A stretch of DNA of 64,000 nt from Acidimicrobiaceae bacterium (lineage in GTDB: Bacteria; Actinomycetota; Acidimicrobiia; Acidimicrobiales; Aldehydirespiratoraceae), in assembly GCA_009842325.1 (NCBI GenBank), contig VYFQ01000037.1:26429-90428 (forward strand), written 5' to 3'. Each line of letters begins with the position of its first letter. The stretch's first letter is position 1. This document shows positions 8,032 to 16,464 of this stretch, piece after piece. Both the position numbers and the translations under genes were made by a program. The notes below the pieces were generated by a model. The model searched no databases. It saw only the letters and a list, made by a program, of their open reading frames with translations, and had not been told where the DNA came from.

Positions 8032-8826
8032 GTGACAGTGATCGCTCTGGTCAACCAGAAGGGCGGTGTCGGCAAGACGACCACGGCGCTCGGGCTGGCG
8101 TCGGCTGCTTGGACACGACGGACCCCGAGCCTTGTGATCGACCTCGATCCTCAGGGCAACGCAACCACCGGACTCGGGCTGTGGGCACCCGATAGCAACG
8201 TGGACGAAGCCCTGGCGTCCGACCGGCCGGGAGTCGTCGCGAGCCTGGCCGTTCCATCGGGATGGCCCGACGAAAAGGGTCTGCCTCCGAACGTTGTGGC
8301 ATCCACTCCAGCGCTGGCGGGCCGTGAGCGGCAACTGCTCTCCGACCCTGTCGGCGCCCAGGACCGCCTCCGGCTGGCTCTGTCGGGCTGCCAGGGCCTC
8401 GTGCTGATCGACTGTCCCCCGTCGCTAGGACTCTTGACCATCAACGCCCTGTTCGCCGCAGACGCGGCCCTGGTAGTCACCGAGCCCAGCGCGTGGGCCT
8501 CCGACGGGGTCAGCGAGATCATGCGGACCATCGGACGCGTCGCGGCGAGGAAACCGTCGGGCCTCCGAGTTGCGGGAGTAGCCGTTAACCGGCTCGCTCG
8601 CACCCGGGATTCCCGCTACTGGAACGAGCAGCTCATCGCCGACCACGGGAATCTGGTGCTGCCTCCGGTCCGCTTGCGGGCTGCCGTGACCGAGGCCGCT
8701 GCCCGCTCGCGTCCCATACACGCCCTGCCGCCCCGTCGAGGCGCAGCCGAGGCGTGCGCCGAGTTCGATCTCCTCTACGATCTAGTCGTCGGCACACCAA
8801 CACCGGAGGATCGCAATGGTCTATGA
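8032..8826 (+). CDS. ParA/MinD-family ATPase (orphan)
   Basis: 264 aa deviant Walker ATPase. The P-loop KGGVGKTTT is at residues 11-19, the Walker A' strand VIDLDPQGNATTGLG near residue 37, and Walker B IDCPPSLGLLT near residue 127. ParA proteins form ATP dimers that bind DNA or membranes and position chromosomes, plasmids or protein assemblies. No parB or parS-like gene adjoins it; instead its last 11 bp overlap a small membrane protein gene. The frame is open further upstream, but the GTG at 8032 is chosen because TACCGT lies 6 nt before it and the longer form would overlap the divergent gene. Probably not the chromosomal parA, which normally sits with parB near the origin. Confidence 0.85.
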   Translation: MTVIALVNQKGGVGKTTTALGLASAAWTRRTPSLVIDLDPQGNATTGLGLWAPDSNVDEALASDRPGVVASLAVPSGWPDEKGLPPNVVASTPALAGRERQLLSDPVGAQDRLRLALSGCQGLVLIDCPPSLGLLTINALFAADAALVVTEPSAWASDGVSEIMRTIGRVAARKPSGLRVAGVAVNRLARTRDSRYWNEQLIADHGNLVLPPVRLRAAVTEAAARSRPIHALPPRRGAAEACAEFDLLYDLVVGTPTPEDRNGL

Positions 8827-9091
8827 CCCCCAGCGCGACCAGCCCCGCTACCGGCCCAGCGGGAACGGGTCCTCGGTCGTCGACACCCTCCTCGACCCCG
8901 TGACCGCCCCGCCGCAAACCGGCCAGGGTGAGCCCCCTCCGGCACCGGGTCCCGAAATGGCCCCCGAACCGCCCAACGCCTGGAGCGAGAGGCTGCTGTA
9001 CTCGGTGGGGATCTCAACGGTGCTGGGCGTAGCGGTAGGACTGGTGGTCCTCCGGTTGCTCTGGAAGGCCTGGAGGCGCCGGTCCCGCTAG
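8816..9091 (+). CDS. Small Pro-rich single-pass membrane protein
   Basis: 91 aa, unrecognised. Residues 1-60 are hydrophilic and Pro-rich; residues 64-85 form one hydrophobic helix (VGISTVLGVAVGLVVLRLLW) followed by KAWRRRSR, a positive stop-transfer end that suggests the N-terminus faces outward or the tail stays in the cytosol. It overlaps the ParA gene by 11 bp and so is translationally coupled to it. A membrane partner for the ATPase is an inference from context only. It overlaps the convergent nuclease gene by 4 bp. Confidence 0.65.
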   Translation: MVYDPQRDQPRYRPSGNGSSVVDTLLDPVTAPPQTGQGEPPPAPGPEMAPEPPNAWSERLLYSVGISTVLGVAVGLVVLRLLWKAWRRRSR

Positions 9092-9978
9092 CCGGCCAGC
9101 CTCAGCAGCGATTCTTCCTCGGCGGCGCGCATCTCTGATCGCCGGCGATTCTCGGCCTGACCCTCGGGACAGCGTTCGACGTACGGGCAGTAGCCGCACA
9201 GCGGCCCGGGCTGGGCCGAGAAGTCATCGGCGTGGCAGGCGTCGCCGATAGCGCCCCAGGTGGACTTCAACTGCTCGACAGTCCCCTCAAGTTCAACGGG
9301 GGTCACGGCTGTAGCCACGATCTTCTGGCCCAGATACAGCAACTGCGCCCTCACCGGCTGCTCGCCCGTCTCCGCAGCGACGGCGGCCGCGTAGAGCAAC
9401 ACCTGCTGGAGTCGACTGGGCGCGTATCGCGGTGTGGGTGCCCGGCCCGACTTGTAGTCGCTGATCACGAGACCGTCCGGCTCGGATTCGACTCGGTCCA
9501 CGACGCCCCGGAAGGGCACTCCGTCCAGCGTCACGGACAGTTGCTGCTCCGTGGCTTGCACTTCCACGCCGGACGGGTCCTCGAGCTCCCACAGCCCCTC
9601 AATCGCCCGCCAGGCCTTCCAGCGGAACTCCAGTGCCTGCTCGTCGTCGAGTTCCAGGTCGCGGTAGTCGTCGCTGCCCGACATCTCGGGCCAGGATTCA
9701 CGGGCAATCCGGCGAGCGTCGTCCTTGGTCCGCCGGCCCGGGTGCCGCTGCATGAGATGCTCGAGCACCCGATGGGCGAACGTGCCGACCAGGGCGTCCT
9801 CGCCCGGCGGGTCAGGCAGGCGGTCCACGTAGCGGAATCGCCAGCGGCGGGGGCACTGCTCGAACGTCGCCGCGCCCGACGGTGACAGCCTCTCGGGCGG
9901 GCTCGGCCGACCGTCATCGCCGACGGCTCCGACGCCCGCCGGGTCGAGCATGTCGGCCGGATCGAATTCGAGCTGCAT
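9088..9978 (-). CDS. RecB/Cas4-like PD-(D/E)XK nuclease family protein
   Basis: 296 aa. The N-terminal SPSGAATFEQCPRRWRFRYV motif (residues 31-50), the central GVVDRVESEPDGLVISDYKSG (the PD-(D/E)XK core, with D and K at DYK) and the C-terminal cysteines CGYCPYVERC, with the upstream CPRRW cysteine, match RecB-family exonucleases with an iron-sulfur cluster. Single-domain members act in DNA repair or end processing. A TAGAAC sequence lies 6 nt before the ATG and might be its -10 box. It stands alone between ParA and the topoisomerase genes, with no Cas or AddAB helicase gene nearby. Confidence 0.82.
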   Translation of the reverse strand: MQLEFDPADMLDPAGVGAVGDDGRPSPPERLSPSGAATFEQCPRRWRFRYVDRLPDPPGEDALVGTFAHRVLEHLMQRHPGRRTKDDARRIARESWPEMSGSDDYRDLELDDEQALEFRWKAWRAIEGLWELEDPSGVEVQATEQQLSVTLDGVPFRGVVDRVESEPDGLVISDYKSGRAPTPRYAPSRLQQVLLYAAAVAAETGEQPVRAQLLYLGQKIVATAVTPVELEGTVEQLKSTWGAIGDACHADDFSAQPGPLCGYCPYVERCPEGQAENRRRSEMRAAEEESLLRLAG

Positions 9979-10051
9979 GCCGCCGTTCTAGTTGATGGGT
10001 GAGACAGCAGCACGGATGCGCAAGCCACAGACGGGAGCGGGCGCGCCGCTC

Positions 10052-12247
10052 CTAGATGTCGAGGGTCGCCTCGTCCACCAGGGAGGAGTTCTCGACCAGG
10101 TAGTCGCGTCGCACCGCCACGTCGCTGCCCATCAGAACGTCGAACATCTCGGCCGCGGCGTCGGCCTGCTGGGCGTCGGCCATGGTGAGGCGACGCAGGG
10201 TGCGGGTGTCGGGATCGAGCGCGCAGTGCCGGAGCTCGTCGGTGTTCATCTCCCCCAAACCCTTGAAGCGCTGCCACCTCACGTTCTCGGGCCTGCGCTT
10301 GCCCCGGCAGAGCTCACCGGTGATGCGGTCGCGCTCCCCGTCCGAATAGGCCCGGTAGGTCCGGTCGCCGACCCTTGCGGTGTACAGCGGCGGCTGGGCC
10401 GAGAAGACGCGGCCCTGAACGAGCATCTCCCGCATGTACCCGTGGATGAGGGTCAGCAGCAGGCAGCGGATATGGCTGCCGTCGACGTCGGCATCGCACA
10501 GGATGACGATCCGGCCGTAGCGAGCGGCCTCAATGTCGAAGGCATCGCCCGCGCCGGCGCCCATGGCGGTGAAGATCGCCTGTGCTTCGGCATTGTCGAG
10601 CACTTGCTTGGGGCTTGCCTTGGCTGCGTTCACGATCTTGCCTCGCAGCGGAAGGATGGCCATGAACTCCGAATCGCGGCCCCGCTTGGCCGGGCCCGCC
10701 GCCGAGTCGCCCTCCACCAGGATCAACTCGGCCTTGTCACCGTGGATGCGGCAGTCGGCCAGCTTGTCCGGCATGCCGGTCGAGCCGAGACTGGCCGCCT
10801 TGCGCTTGGTGTCGAGCATCTGCTTGGAGGCGACGCGGTTCATGACCGCATCCGCGAGCTTGTCGCTTAGCGCCTTGACCTGCGACCGGGGACCGCCACC
10901 AGGCTCGAACCACTCCTTCAGCTGTTCATAGGCGATCCGAGCGACAATGCCCTCCAGCGCGGGGGTGCCCAACTCCTGCTTGGTCTGGCCCCTGAACTGC
11001 GGTTCGCTGAAGGTCACCTTCACCGCAGCCACCAGCCCCTCCTGGACGTCGTCCTTGGTGGCCTTGGTCTTGCCGTTCTTGTCCTGGCGGGCCATGCGGG
11101 CCAGCTTGCGGTTGTCCTTGAGCAGAACGCTGTTGACCACCCGGGTGAGCGCCCGGTCGAACCCGGCGAGGTGGGTGCCGCCCGCGGGGGTGGGGATGGT
11201 GTTCACGAAGGCCGCGACGTCGGTGTCGTAGCCGGACACCCACCGCATGGCGATGTCGACCCTGCACTCCCGCTCGACCTCGGTGATCCTGCCCTCCACC
11301 GGAACCTTCTCAGTGAATGTCTCGATCCCGTTGAGGGTGATGACGCCGGTCACGGGGCTGACGGAGGACCGATCCTTGACGAGGTCGGTAAGCCCGCCCC
11401 GACTCACGAAGTCGAACGGCTCGCCGCCCGCTGACCCGGCCCGGTTGTCCTGCAATGTCATCCTCAGGCCCGGCACCAGGAAGCAGGTCTGGCGGAACCG
11501 CCGTCGCACCTCGCCGACGTCGATGGACGCGTCAGGGTGGAAGAGTTCCGTGTCGGGAAGGAACTTCACCCGCGTGGCGGTGGCCTTGGAGCGCTTGCGA
11601 GTGCGCCGCAGCTCGCTTCCCTCGACGAAGCGCCGGTTCTCGAAGAGGCCCGGCTTCTGGTGTTTGAAGCTCAACTCGTGCAGGTACCCGTCGCGCTGCA
11701 CCTGCACGTCGAGCTGGGTCGACAGGGCGTTGACCACGGCCGCGCCCACCCCGTGGAGCCCGCCGGACGCCTTGTAGGCGCCCTCGCCGAACTTGCCGCC
11801 CGCATGCAGTTCCGAGAACACGACCTCGAGGGCCGACACGTCGCGGTCGGGGTGCTTGTCGACGGGGATGCCGCGGCCGTCGTCGACAACCTCGACGGAT
11901 CCGTTGCGGTGCAGCGTCACATCCACCCTGGTGGCGAAGCCGGCGGCAGCCTCGTCGACGGCGTTATCGACGATCTCCCACACGAGGTGCATGAGCCCGT
12001 CGGAGCCGTTGCCGCCGACGTACATGGCCGGCCGCTTGCGGACCGCCTCCAAGCCTTCGAGCGTCTCGATGGAGTCGGCGTCGTAGGAGCCATTGGAGGC
12101 ACCGCTGGCTGCGGCCGTGCTTTCGTCGCCGGACGACCGGGCCTCGGCGGGTTCCGGAGACCCGCGCTGGTCGTCCAGCTCGAGGAGGAGCTCCGAACCC
12201 TGCGGCGAGGCTGTGCGGGAGACGGTGGCAGCCACGGTCGTCACCAC
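10052..12247 (-). CDS. parE: Type IIA DNA topoisomerase subunit B (topoisomerase IV ParE-like)
   Basis: 731 aa. GHKL ATPase: EIVDNAVDEA near residue 90, VVDDGRGIPVDKH near residue 118 and GGLHGVGAAVVNALS near residue 160. TOPRIM: ILVEGDSAAGPAKRGRD near residue 511 and CDADVDGSHIR near residue 584, which bind Mg2+. The C-terminal FKGLGEMN motif is present. The TOPRIM motif reads EGDSAAG, whereas gyrase B normally reads EGDSAGG; actinobacterial ParE commonly varies here, so ParE is preferred over GyrB. Residues 1-55 are low-complexity and poorly conserved, so the start is uncertain. The start overlaps the A subunit gene by 7 bp. Confidence 0.82.
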   Translation of the reverse strand: MVTTVAATVSRTASPQGSELLLELDDQRGSPEPAEARSSGDESTAAASGASNGSYDADSIETLEGLEAVRKRPAMYVGGNGSDGLMHLVWEIVDNAVDEAAAGFATRVDVTLHRNGSVEVVDDGRGIPVDKHPDRDVSALEVVFSELHAGGKFGEGAYKASGGLHGVGAAVVNALSTQLDVQVQRDGYLHELSFKHQKPGLFENRRFVEGSELRRTRKRSKATATRVKFLPDTELFHPDASIDVGEVRRRFRQTCFLVPGLRMTLQDNRAGSAGGEPFDFVSRGGLTDLVKDRSSVSPVTGVITLNGIETFTEKVPVEGRITEVERECRVDIAMRWVSGYDTDVAAFVNTIPTPAGGTHLAGFDRALTRVVNSVLLKDNRKLARMARQDKNGKTKATKDDVQEGLVAAVKVTFSEPQFRGQTKQELGTPALEGIVARIAYEQLKEWFEPGGGPRSQVKALSDKLADAVMNRVASKQMLDTKRKAASLGSTGMPDKLADCRIHGDKAELILVEGDSAAGPAKRGRDSEFMAILPLRGKIVNAAKASPKQVLDNAEAQAIFTAMGAGAGDAFDIEAARYGRIVILCDADVDGSHIRCLLLTLIHGYMREMLVQGRVFSAQPPLYTARVGDRTYRAYSDGERDRITGELCRGKRRPENVRWQRFKGLGEMNTDELRHCALDPDTRTLRRLTMADAQQADAAAEMFDVLMGSDVAVRRDYLVENSSLVDEATLDI

Positions 12248-14763
12248 CTGCCCGGCGCCAGCACATGGATGGGGCGCTCTACACGCTGTGGCGAGCGGTA
12301 GCGGGCCGTGGGCTCCAGTCGCAGAGGCACAGGATGGGGATCGATCTTGCGGGGATTGTCGTCCTGGCCCATCAAGGCCAGCATGCCGTCGGCGCCACTC
12401 ACAGCGGCCGCGGTCACGCTCTCACCGGCCGCGAGCTTGACGACGAGCACGCCCTGCCCTCCCCTGCCCTGGGTCGGCAACTCGGAGCAGGGCGTGGCCT
12501 TGAGGCCTCCCTCGGCTCCTCCCGTTGTGGTGGCCACGACAAGCACGGAGTCGGCGGACACTGCGCCTGCTCCCACGGGAACCGCGCCCTCGCGCAGCTT
12601 GATGCCGGCCATCCCGGCCGCGCCGCGGCGCTGCACCCGCACCGAGGACGCCTCCATCCGCAGCGCGCGGCCGTCGTCGGCTGCGATCACGAGATCCGCT
12701 TCGTCGGGAGCAGTGAAGGCGCTAACAACCTTGTCACCCTCTCGCAGCGCGATCAACGAGGATCCCGTCGGTGAGTCGAGCACCTCCTCGGCATCGACCC
12801 TCTTGACGATCCCGGCCGCGGTGACGATCACGAGCCTGTCGTCGCCGGCGGTGACGAGGACCAGCACCCGCTCACCGGAGCCCAGGCCGAAGACGGACGA
12901 CGCATCGACGCCCCGTACCCGGTTGACTGCCTCCTCGATCTCGCCTCCACGGACGGTGAAGACCCGTCCGCGGCTGGTGACGGCAGCCACCAGCGATCCG
13001 GTCGAGGCGATCACGCTCGCCGCTATCAGATCGTGGCGTCCCGGCGAGGCCCGCCGGCTGCCCTTGAGTGAGGTCCTCCCGATGTTGCCGCTGGTCGACA
13101 CCGTGATCTGACAAGGCAGGTCGGGTCCGGCATCAGCCGCCTCTGTCGCCGTGCTGGTCCCACGATCCTCACCCGAATGCGCGGCCAGCTCAAGGTCGGC
13201 GATCTCGGCCGGCACGATCCGGCTGCGGCGAGGCCGGCCGTGGTCATCGACGATCCGCCTCAGCTCCTTGCGCACGAGGGCACGCTGCTTTCGCCTGCTG
13301 TCCAGGATCTCCTTGAACTCGTCGATGTCTGCTCGAAGGCTGGCCGCCTCCTCGTCGAGCTTCTGGCGCTCCAGCGCGGTGAGCCGCCGCAGGGCCATGT
13401 CGAGTATGTGGGTCGCTTGGACCTCGGTGAGCCCGAAGCGAGCCATCAGCGAGGATCGGGCCTCGGCGGCGTCCTTGGAGCCGCGGATCAGAGCCACCAC
13501 GTCGTCGATGTTGTCGAGGGCCGCGATCAGGCCCTCCACGATGTGCAGGCGCTCATCTGCCCGTCGCAGCCGGTAGCGGGTGCGGCGGACCACGACCTGC
13601 AGTCGGTGGGCGACGTAGTACTCGCACAGCTCACGCAAGCCGACCGTGGTGGGTACACCCGCAACCAGCACCACGTTGTTGACGCTCAGAGTCTCCTCCA
13701 GGGGAGTGAGCCGGTAGAGCTCCGCCATCGCGGCCGCAGGATCGATCCCCGGCTTGAGATCGATCTGGAGGCGAAGCCCGTCCATGTCGCTCAGATCGGC
13801 GATAGCTGCAACGCCGAGGAGCCGTCCAGACCCAACGAGCTCAGTGATGCGCGAGACCACCCGCTCCGGTCCGACGAGGTAGGGCAGTTCGGTGACGATC
13901 ACGGCCTGGCGTCGCCGGGTGACCGCCTCGACGGTTGCCCGGGCCCGCACCCTGACCGAGCCCCGGCCAGTCTCGTAGGCGGTTCTGAGGCCCTCGTCTC
14001 CCACCACCATCCCGCCTCCGGGGAAGTCGGGTCCGGGAAGGACCTCCATCAGCTCGTCGGTCGTCGGCCGTGCCCGGCGCCTGCGGCCGGTCTCGCGCCC
14101 GGGCGCGGCTGCGGCCTCGTCAGACTGCTTGCTCATGACCAGCTCGATGGCCTCGCCGACCTCGGCAAGGTTGTGGGGCAGCATGTTGGTGGCCATGCCC
14201 ACGGCGATGCCCGCGGTGCCGTTGACGAGCAGGTTCGGCATCGCCGCCGGGAGCACCGCTGGCTCGGTGTCCTCGCCGTCGTAGGTGGGCCGGAAGTCAA
14301 CGGTGTCCTCGTCGAGTTCGCCCGCCATGTCCATGGCTGCCTCGCTTAGGCGGCACTCGGTGTAGCGGGAGGCGGCGGGCGGGTCGTCGAGGCTGCCAAA
14401 GTTGCCCTGCGGGTCGACGAGGGCCACCATGCGGCTGAAGTCCTGGCCCATGCGGACGAGGGTGTCGTAGATGGCGGCGTCGCCGTGAGGGTGGTAGCGG
14501 CCCATCGTGTCGCCCACCACGCGCGCCGACTTGCGGTACGGGGTGCCCGGGCGCAGGCCCATCTGCAGCATCGAGTAGAGCACCCGGCGCTGCACCGGCT
14601 TGAGACCGTCCCGCACGTCGGGGATGGCGCGGGCCGTGATGACCGACAGGGCGTAGGCGAGGAACGAGTCGCTCATCTCCTCGGCCACCGGCACGTCGTC
14701 CACCTGGCGGGCCGGGACTGGATCGAGGGTCGCAGTGGTCAGTTGCTGTTGTGGTGGTGACAC
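12241..14763 (-). CDS. parC: Type IIA DNA topoisomerase subunit A (topoisomerase IV ParC-like)
   Basis: 840 aa. The breakage-reunion domain shows AIPDVRDGLKPVQRRVLYSM near residue 47, GRYHPHGDAAIYD near residue 89 and the catalytic tyrosine in AASRYTECRL near residue 131; the GPDFPGGG segment is near residue 250. A coiled-coil and C-terminal beta-pinwheel region with repeated R(V)FTVRGGEI-type blades follows. A basic insert (GRETGRRRRARPT) lies near residue 231. Order is A then B with a 7-bp overlap, opposite to the usual gyrB-gyrA order, supporting a second type IIA enzyme. GGAG lies 6 nt before the GTG start. Confidence 0.82.
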   Translation of the reverse strand: MSPPQQQLTTATLDPVPARQVDDVPVAEEMSDSFLAYALSVITARAIPDVRDGLKPVQRRVLYSMLQMGLRPGTPYRKSARVVGDTMGRYHPHGDAAIYDTLVRMGQDFSRMVALVDPQGNFGSLDDPPAASRYTECRLSEAAMDMAGELDEDTVDFRPTYDGEDTEPAVLPAAMPNLLVNGTAGIAVGMATNMLPHNLAEVGEAIELVMSKQSDEAAAAPGRETGRRRRARPTTDELMEVLPGPDFPGGGMVVGDEGLRTAYETGRGSVRVRARATVEAVTRRRQAVIVTELPYLVGPERVVSRITELVGSGRLLGVAAIADLSDMDGLRLQIDLKPGIDPAAAMAELYRLTPLEETLSVNNVVLVAGVPTTVGLRELCEYYVAHRLQVVVRRTRYRLRRADERLHIVEGLIAALDNIDDVVALIRGSKDAAEARSSLMARFGLTEVQATHILDMALRRLTALERQKLDEEAASLRADIDEFKEILDSRRKQRALVRKELRRIVDDHGRPRRSRIVPAEIADLELAAHSGEDRGTSTATEAADAGPDLPCQITVSTSGNIGRTSLKGSRRASPGRHDLIAASVIASTGSLVAAVTSRGRVFTVRGGEIEEAVNRVRGVDASSVFGLGSGERVLVLVTAGDDRLVIVTAAGIVKRVDAEEVLDSPTGSSLIALREGDKVVSAFTAPDEADLVIAADDGRALRMEASSVRVQRRGAAGMAGIKLREGAVPVGAGAVSADSVLVVATTTGGAEGGLKATPCSELPTQGRGGQGVLVVKLAAGESVTAAAVSGADGMLALMGQDDNPRKIDPHPVPLRLEPTARYRSPQRVERPIHVLAPGRW

Positions 14764-14909
14764 AGTCGTCTCCGGGGTCTTCGTCGTGAGGCTTGGCGTG
14801 TGCCGCGTACCGCCGTGGGCCTGGCCCGACGGGGATTCCGTTGCGGCTCACCGATGTGATCGAAGGTAGCGGCTGACGTGCCGCGATCAGGTGATCCCAG
14901 GGCTGTTGA

Positions 14910-14925
14910 CCAGGTGTCTACCTGG
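14910..14925. terminator. Small perfect hairpin at the 3' end of the HNH gene
   Basis: CCAGGT, loop GTCT, ACCTGG: a 6-bp stem with a 4-nt loop that overlaps the HNH stop codon. There is no T-tract, so it may only be a weak terminator or mRNA 3'-end stabiliser. The remaining 150 bp up to parC hold no gene I can support and should contain the parC promoter. Confidence 0.35.
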
Positions 14926-16330
14926 CGATCCCCACAGGCGGGGCACGCCCGACCGCCGCACCGTTGCCGTCCGCGGTCGCGATCGGCGGATCACTGCAGA
15001 CCGGGTCGCCTCTACTCACTCCGACGGGCCGGTTTCGAAGCCTGGTGGCCCAAGTGACAACCCCGTAGGAGTCCACCGTACGGACTATCCGCCGCCGAGT
15101 CCGATGCAGCCACAGATGGCAGCTGCTGCACAGCGCCACCAGATTCTCGACGTCGGTCGGTCCCCAGTCTTCGTCCCACTCTTCCGCATGATGGAGCCGG
15201 CAGCGATGCATCGGAGCCCGGCACAGCACGCAGCCACGGTCCCGCAGGGCGACCGCCACATACTGGGCAGTGTTGGCCAATCGCTCCATGCGCCCCAGCC
15301 ACAAGGGCTGGCCGTCCCCGCCGAAGATGGCGCCGACCAGCCGATCATCGGGCGAAATGCTGTCGAGCACGGTCGGCGGGACCGGACCGACGCCGATGAT
15401 CTCGCAGGACCCGTCGGGGTCCGTGCCGTCAACCACGCCCACGGTCACCGCGATGATCCGCCCCGGCGGCAGGCGCCGCCAGCCCCGCGGCCCGTCGTCA
15501 GCCGCCAAGGGCTCGTGAGTCAGAGCGTCCAGCCCGGTACACAACTCGAAGATGGCGTCCATCGTCCGTTGACCGTTGTTCCGCATCGCGTCGGGGGTGC
15601 CGTCACGGCCGCCGTCCTTGCGCCACAGGTAGTCCTTGCGCTCGTCCACCGCCTGCTCCAGCACACCGAAGCTGACCGGGTCCATCTCGCCCTTCAGCAC
15701 GCCCATGCCGTCACTGCCGACGAACAGGTCGGCCTTCCGGCTGTTGCGCTGACCCTTGAGCAGGTCGCCACCAGCCGACGGGTCATGTCGCTGGGCGAAC
15801 CTCCGGGCCACCCCGCTGAACGACCCGGCGTCCCGGGTGGCGGCCTGGTACAGCAGTTCGTCCGAACTGTCCACGAGAGCAGCGCCGCACTGTTTGGCCG
15901 CAGAACCCAAGGCAAACACGCTCTCAAGCGTCAACTCCCCCGCGTCCAACAGCCGACCGACGTTGGGCATCTCGTCGACCTGCCTAGCCGCCTCAGTCAC
16001 CCGCTTGACCGCCCGACCCGACAGCTTCGCCCCGGCCACCAGCGCCTCCCGTGCCGAGCCTGCCCTCAGCGACTCCAGCCCGCCCGCAACCCGCAGAGTC
16101 AAAGCATCGGCCAGAGCGGTCACCCGGCCAACCCCGGCCGCCATCCCGCTCAGTTCGTCTTCGTCCAACCCCTCCAAAGAGATCGACTGCAAGGCTTCGC
16201 AAGCCGTCTCCAGCAGCATCCGCACCGAGGACCCGCGGTCCACCTCGCTGCCGTTCGAGCAGCCAACCTCCACCTCTACCAGCCCGCCGCCGGACTCGCC
16301 ACTGCCATTCAGAACACCTGTTCGTTCCAT
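14918..16330 (-). CDS. DUF222 / HNH endonuclease family protein
   Basis: 470 aa. The long N-terminal DUF222-type helical region (residues about 30-330) is followed by an HNH nuclease domain, CVLCRAPMHRCRLHHAEEW then NLVALCSSCHLWLHR near residues 385-425, with Cys pairs for a structural zinc and the His-Asn-His catalytic set. Proteins of this layout are abundant in actinobacteria, often in many copies, and are thought to be linked to mobile or repeat-spreading elements; the function is not established. The ATG at 16330 is preferred because TAGAGT lies 7 nt upstream. Confidence 0.82.
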   Translation of the reverse strand: MERTGVLNGSGESGGGLVEVEVGCSNGSEVDRGSSVRMLLETACEALQSISLEGLDEDELSGMAAGVGRVTALADALTLRVAGGLESLRAGSAREALVAGAKLSGRAVKRVTEAARQVDEMPNVGRLLDAGELTLESVFALGSAAKQCGAALVDSSDELLYQAATRDAGSFSGVARRFAQRHDPSAGGDLLKGQRNSRKADLFVGSDGMGVLKGEMDPVSFGVLEQAVDERKDYLWRKDGGRDGTPDAMRNNGQRTMDAIFELCTGLDALTHEPLAADDGPRGWRRLPPGRIIAVTVGVVDGTDPDGSCEIIGVGPVPPTVLDSISPDDRLVGAIFGGDGQPLWLGRMERLANTAQYVAVALRDRGCVLCRAPMHRCRLHHAEEWDEDWGPTDVENLVALCSSCHLWLHRTRRRIVRTVDSYGVVTWATRLRNRPVGVSRGDPVCSDPPIATADGNGAAVGRAPPVGIAR

Positions 16331-16337
16331 GGCCGCC

Positions 16338-16415
16338 ACTCTACCCACCCCCTGTGACAACACAACCCAAAAAATCACAGAAATATTTATAAATACTCAG
16401 AAATCTGTATTGATG
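16338..16415 (-). promoter_or_regulatory. AT-rich promoter region of the HNH gene with a 12-bp palindrome
   Basis: TAGAGT (16343-16338) is 7 nt before the HNH ATG. Further upstream lies an AT-rich island, unusual for this window, holding the perfect palindrome TATTTATAAATA at 16384-16395, flanked by ACAGA and TCTGT. It may be an operator or an easily melted site. The region to 16464, up to the permease stop codon, shows nothing else. Confidence 0.45.
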
Positions 16416-16464
16416 CGATCCTGGCATCCATCTCCGATGATCCAGCGACCGGCCCGACAGAGCG

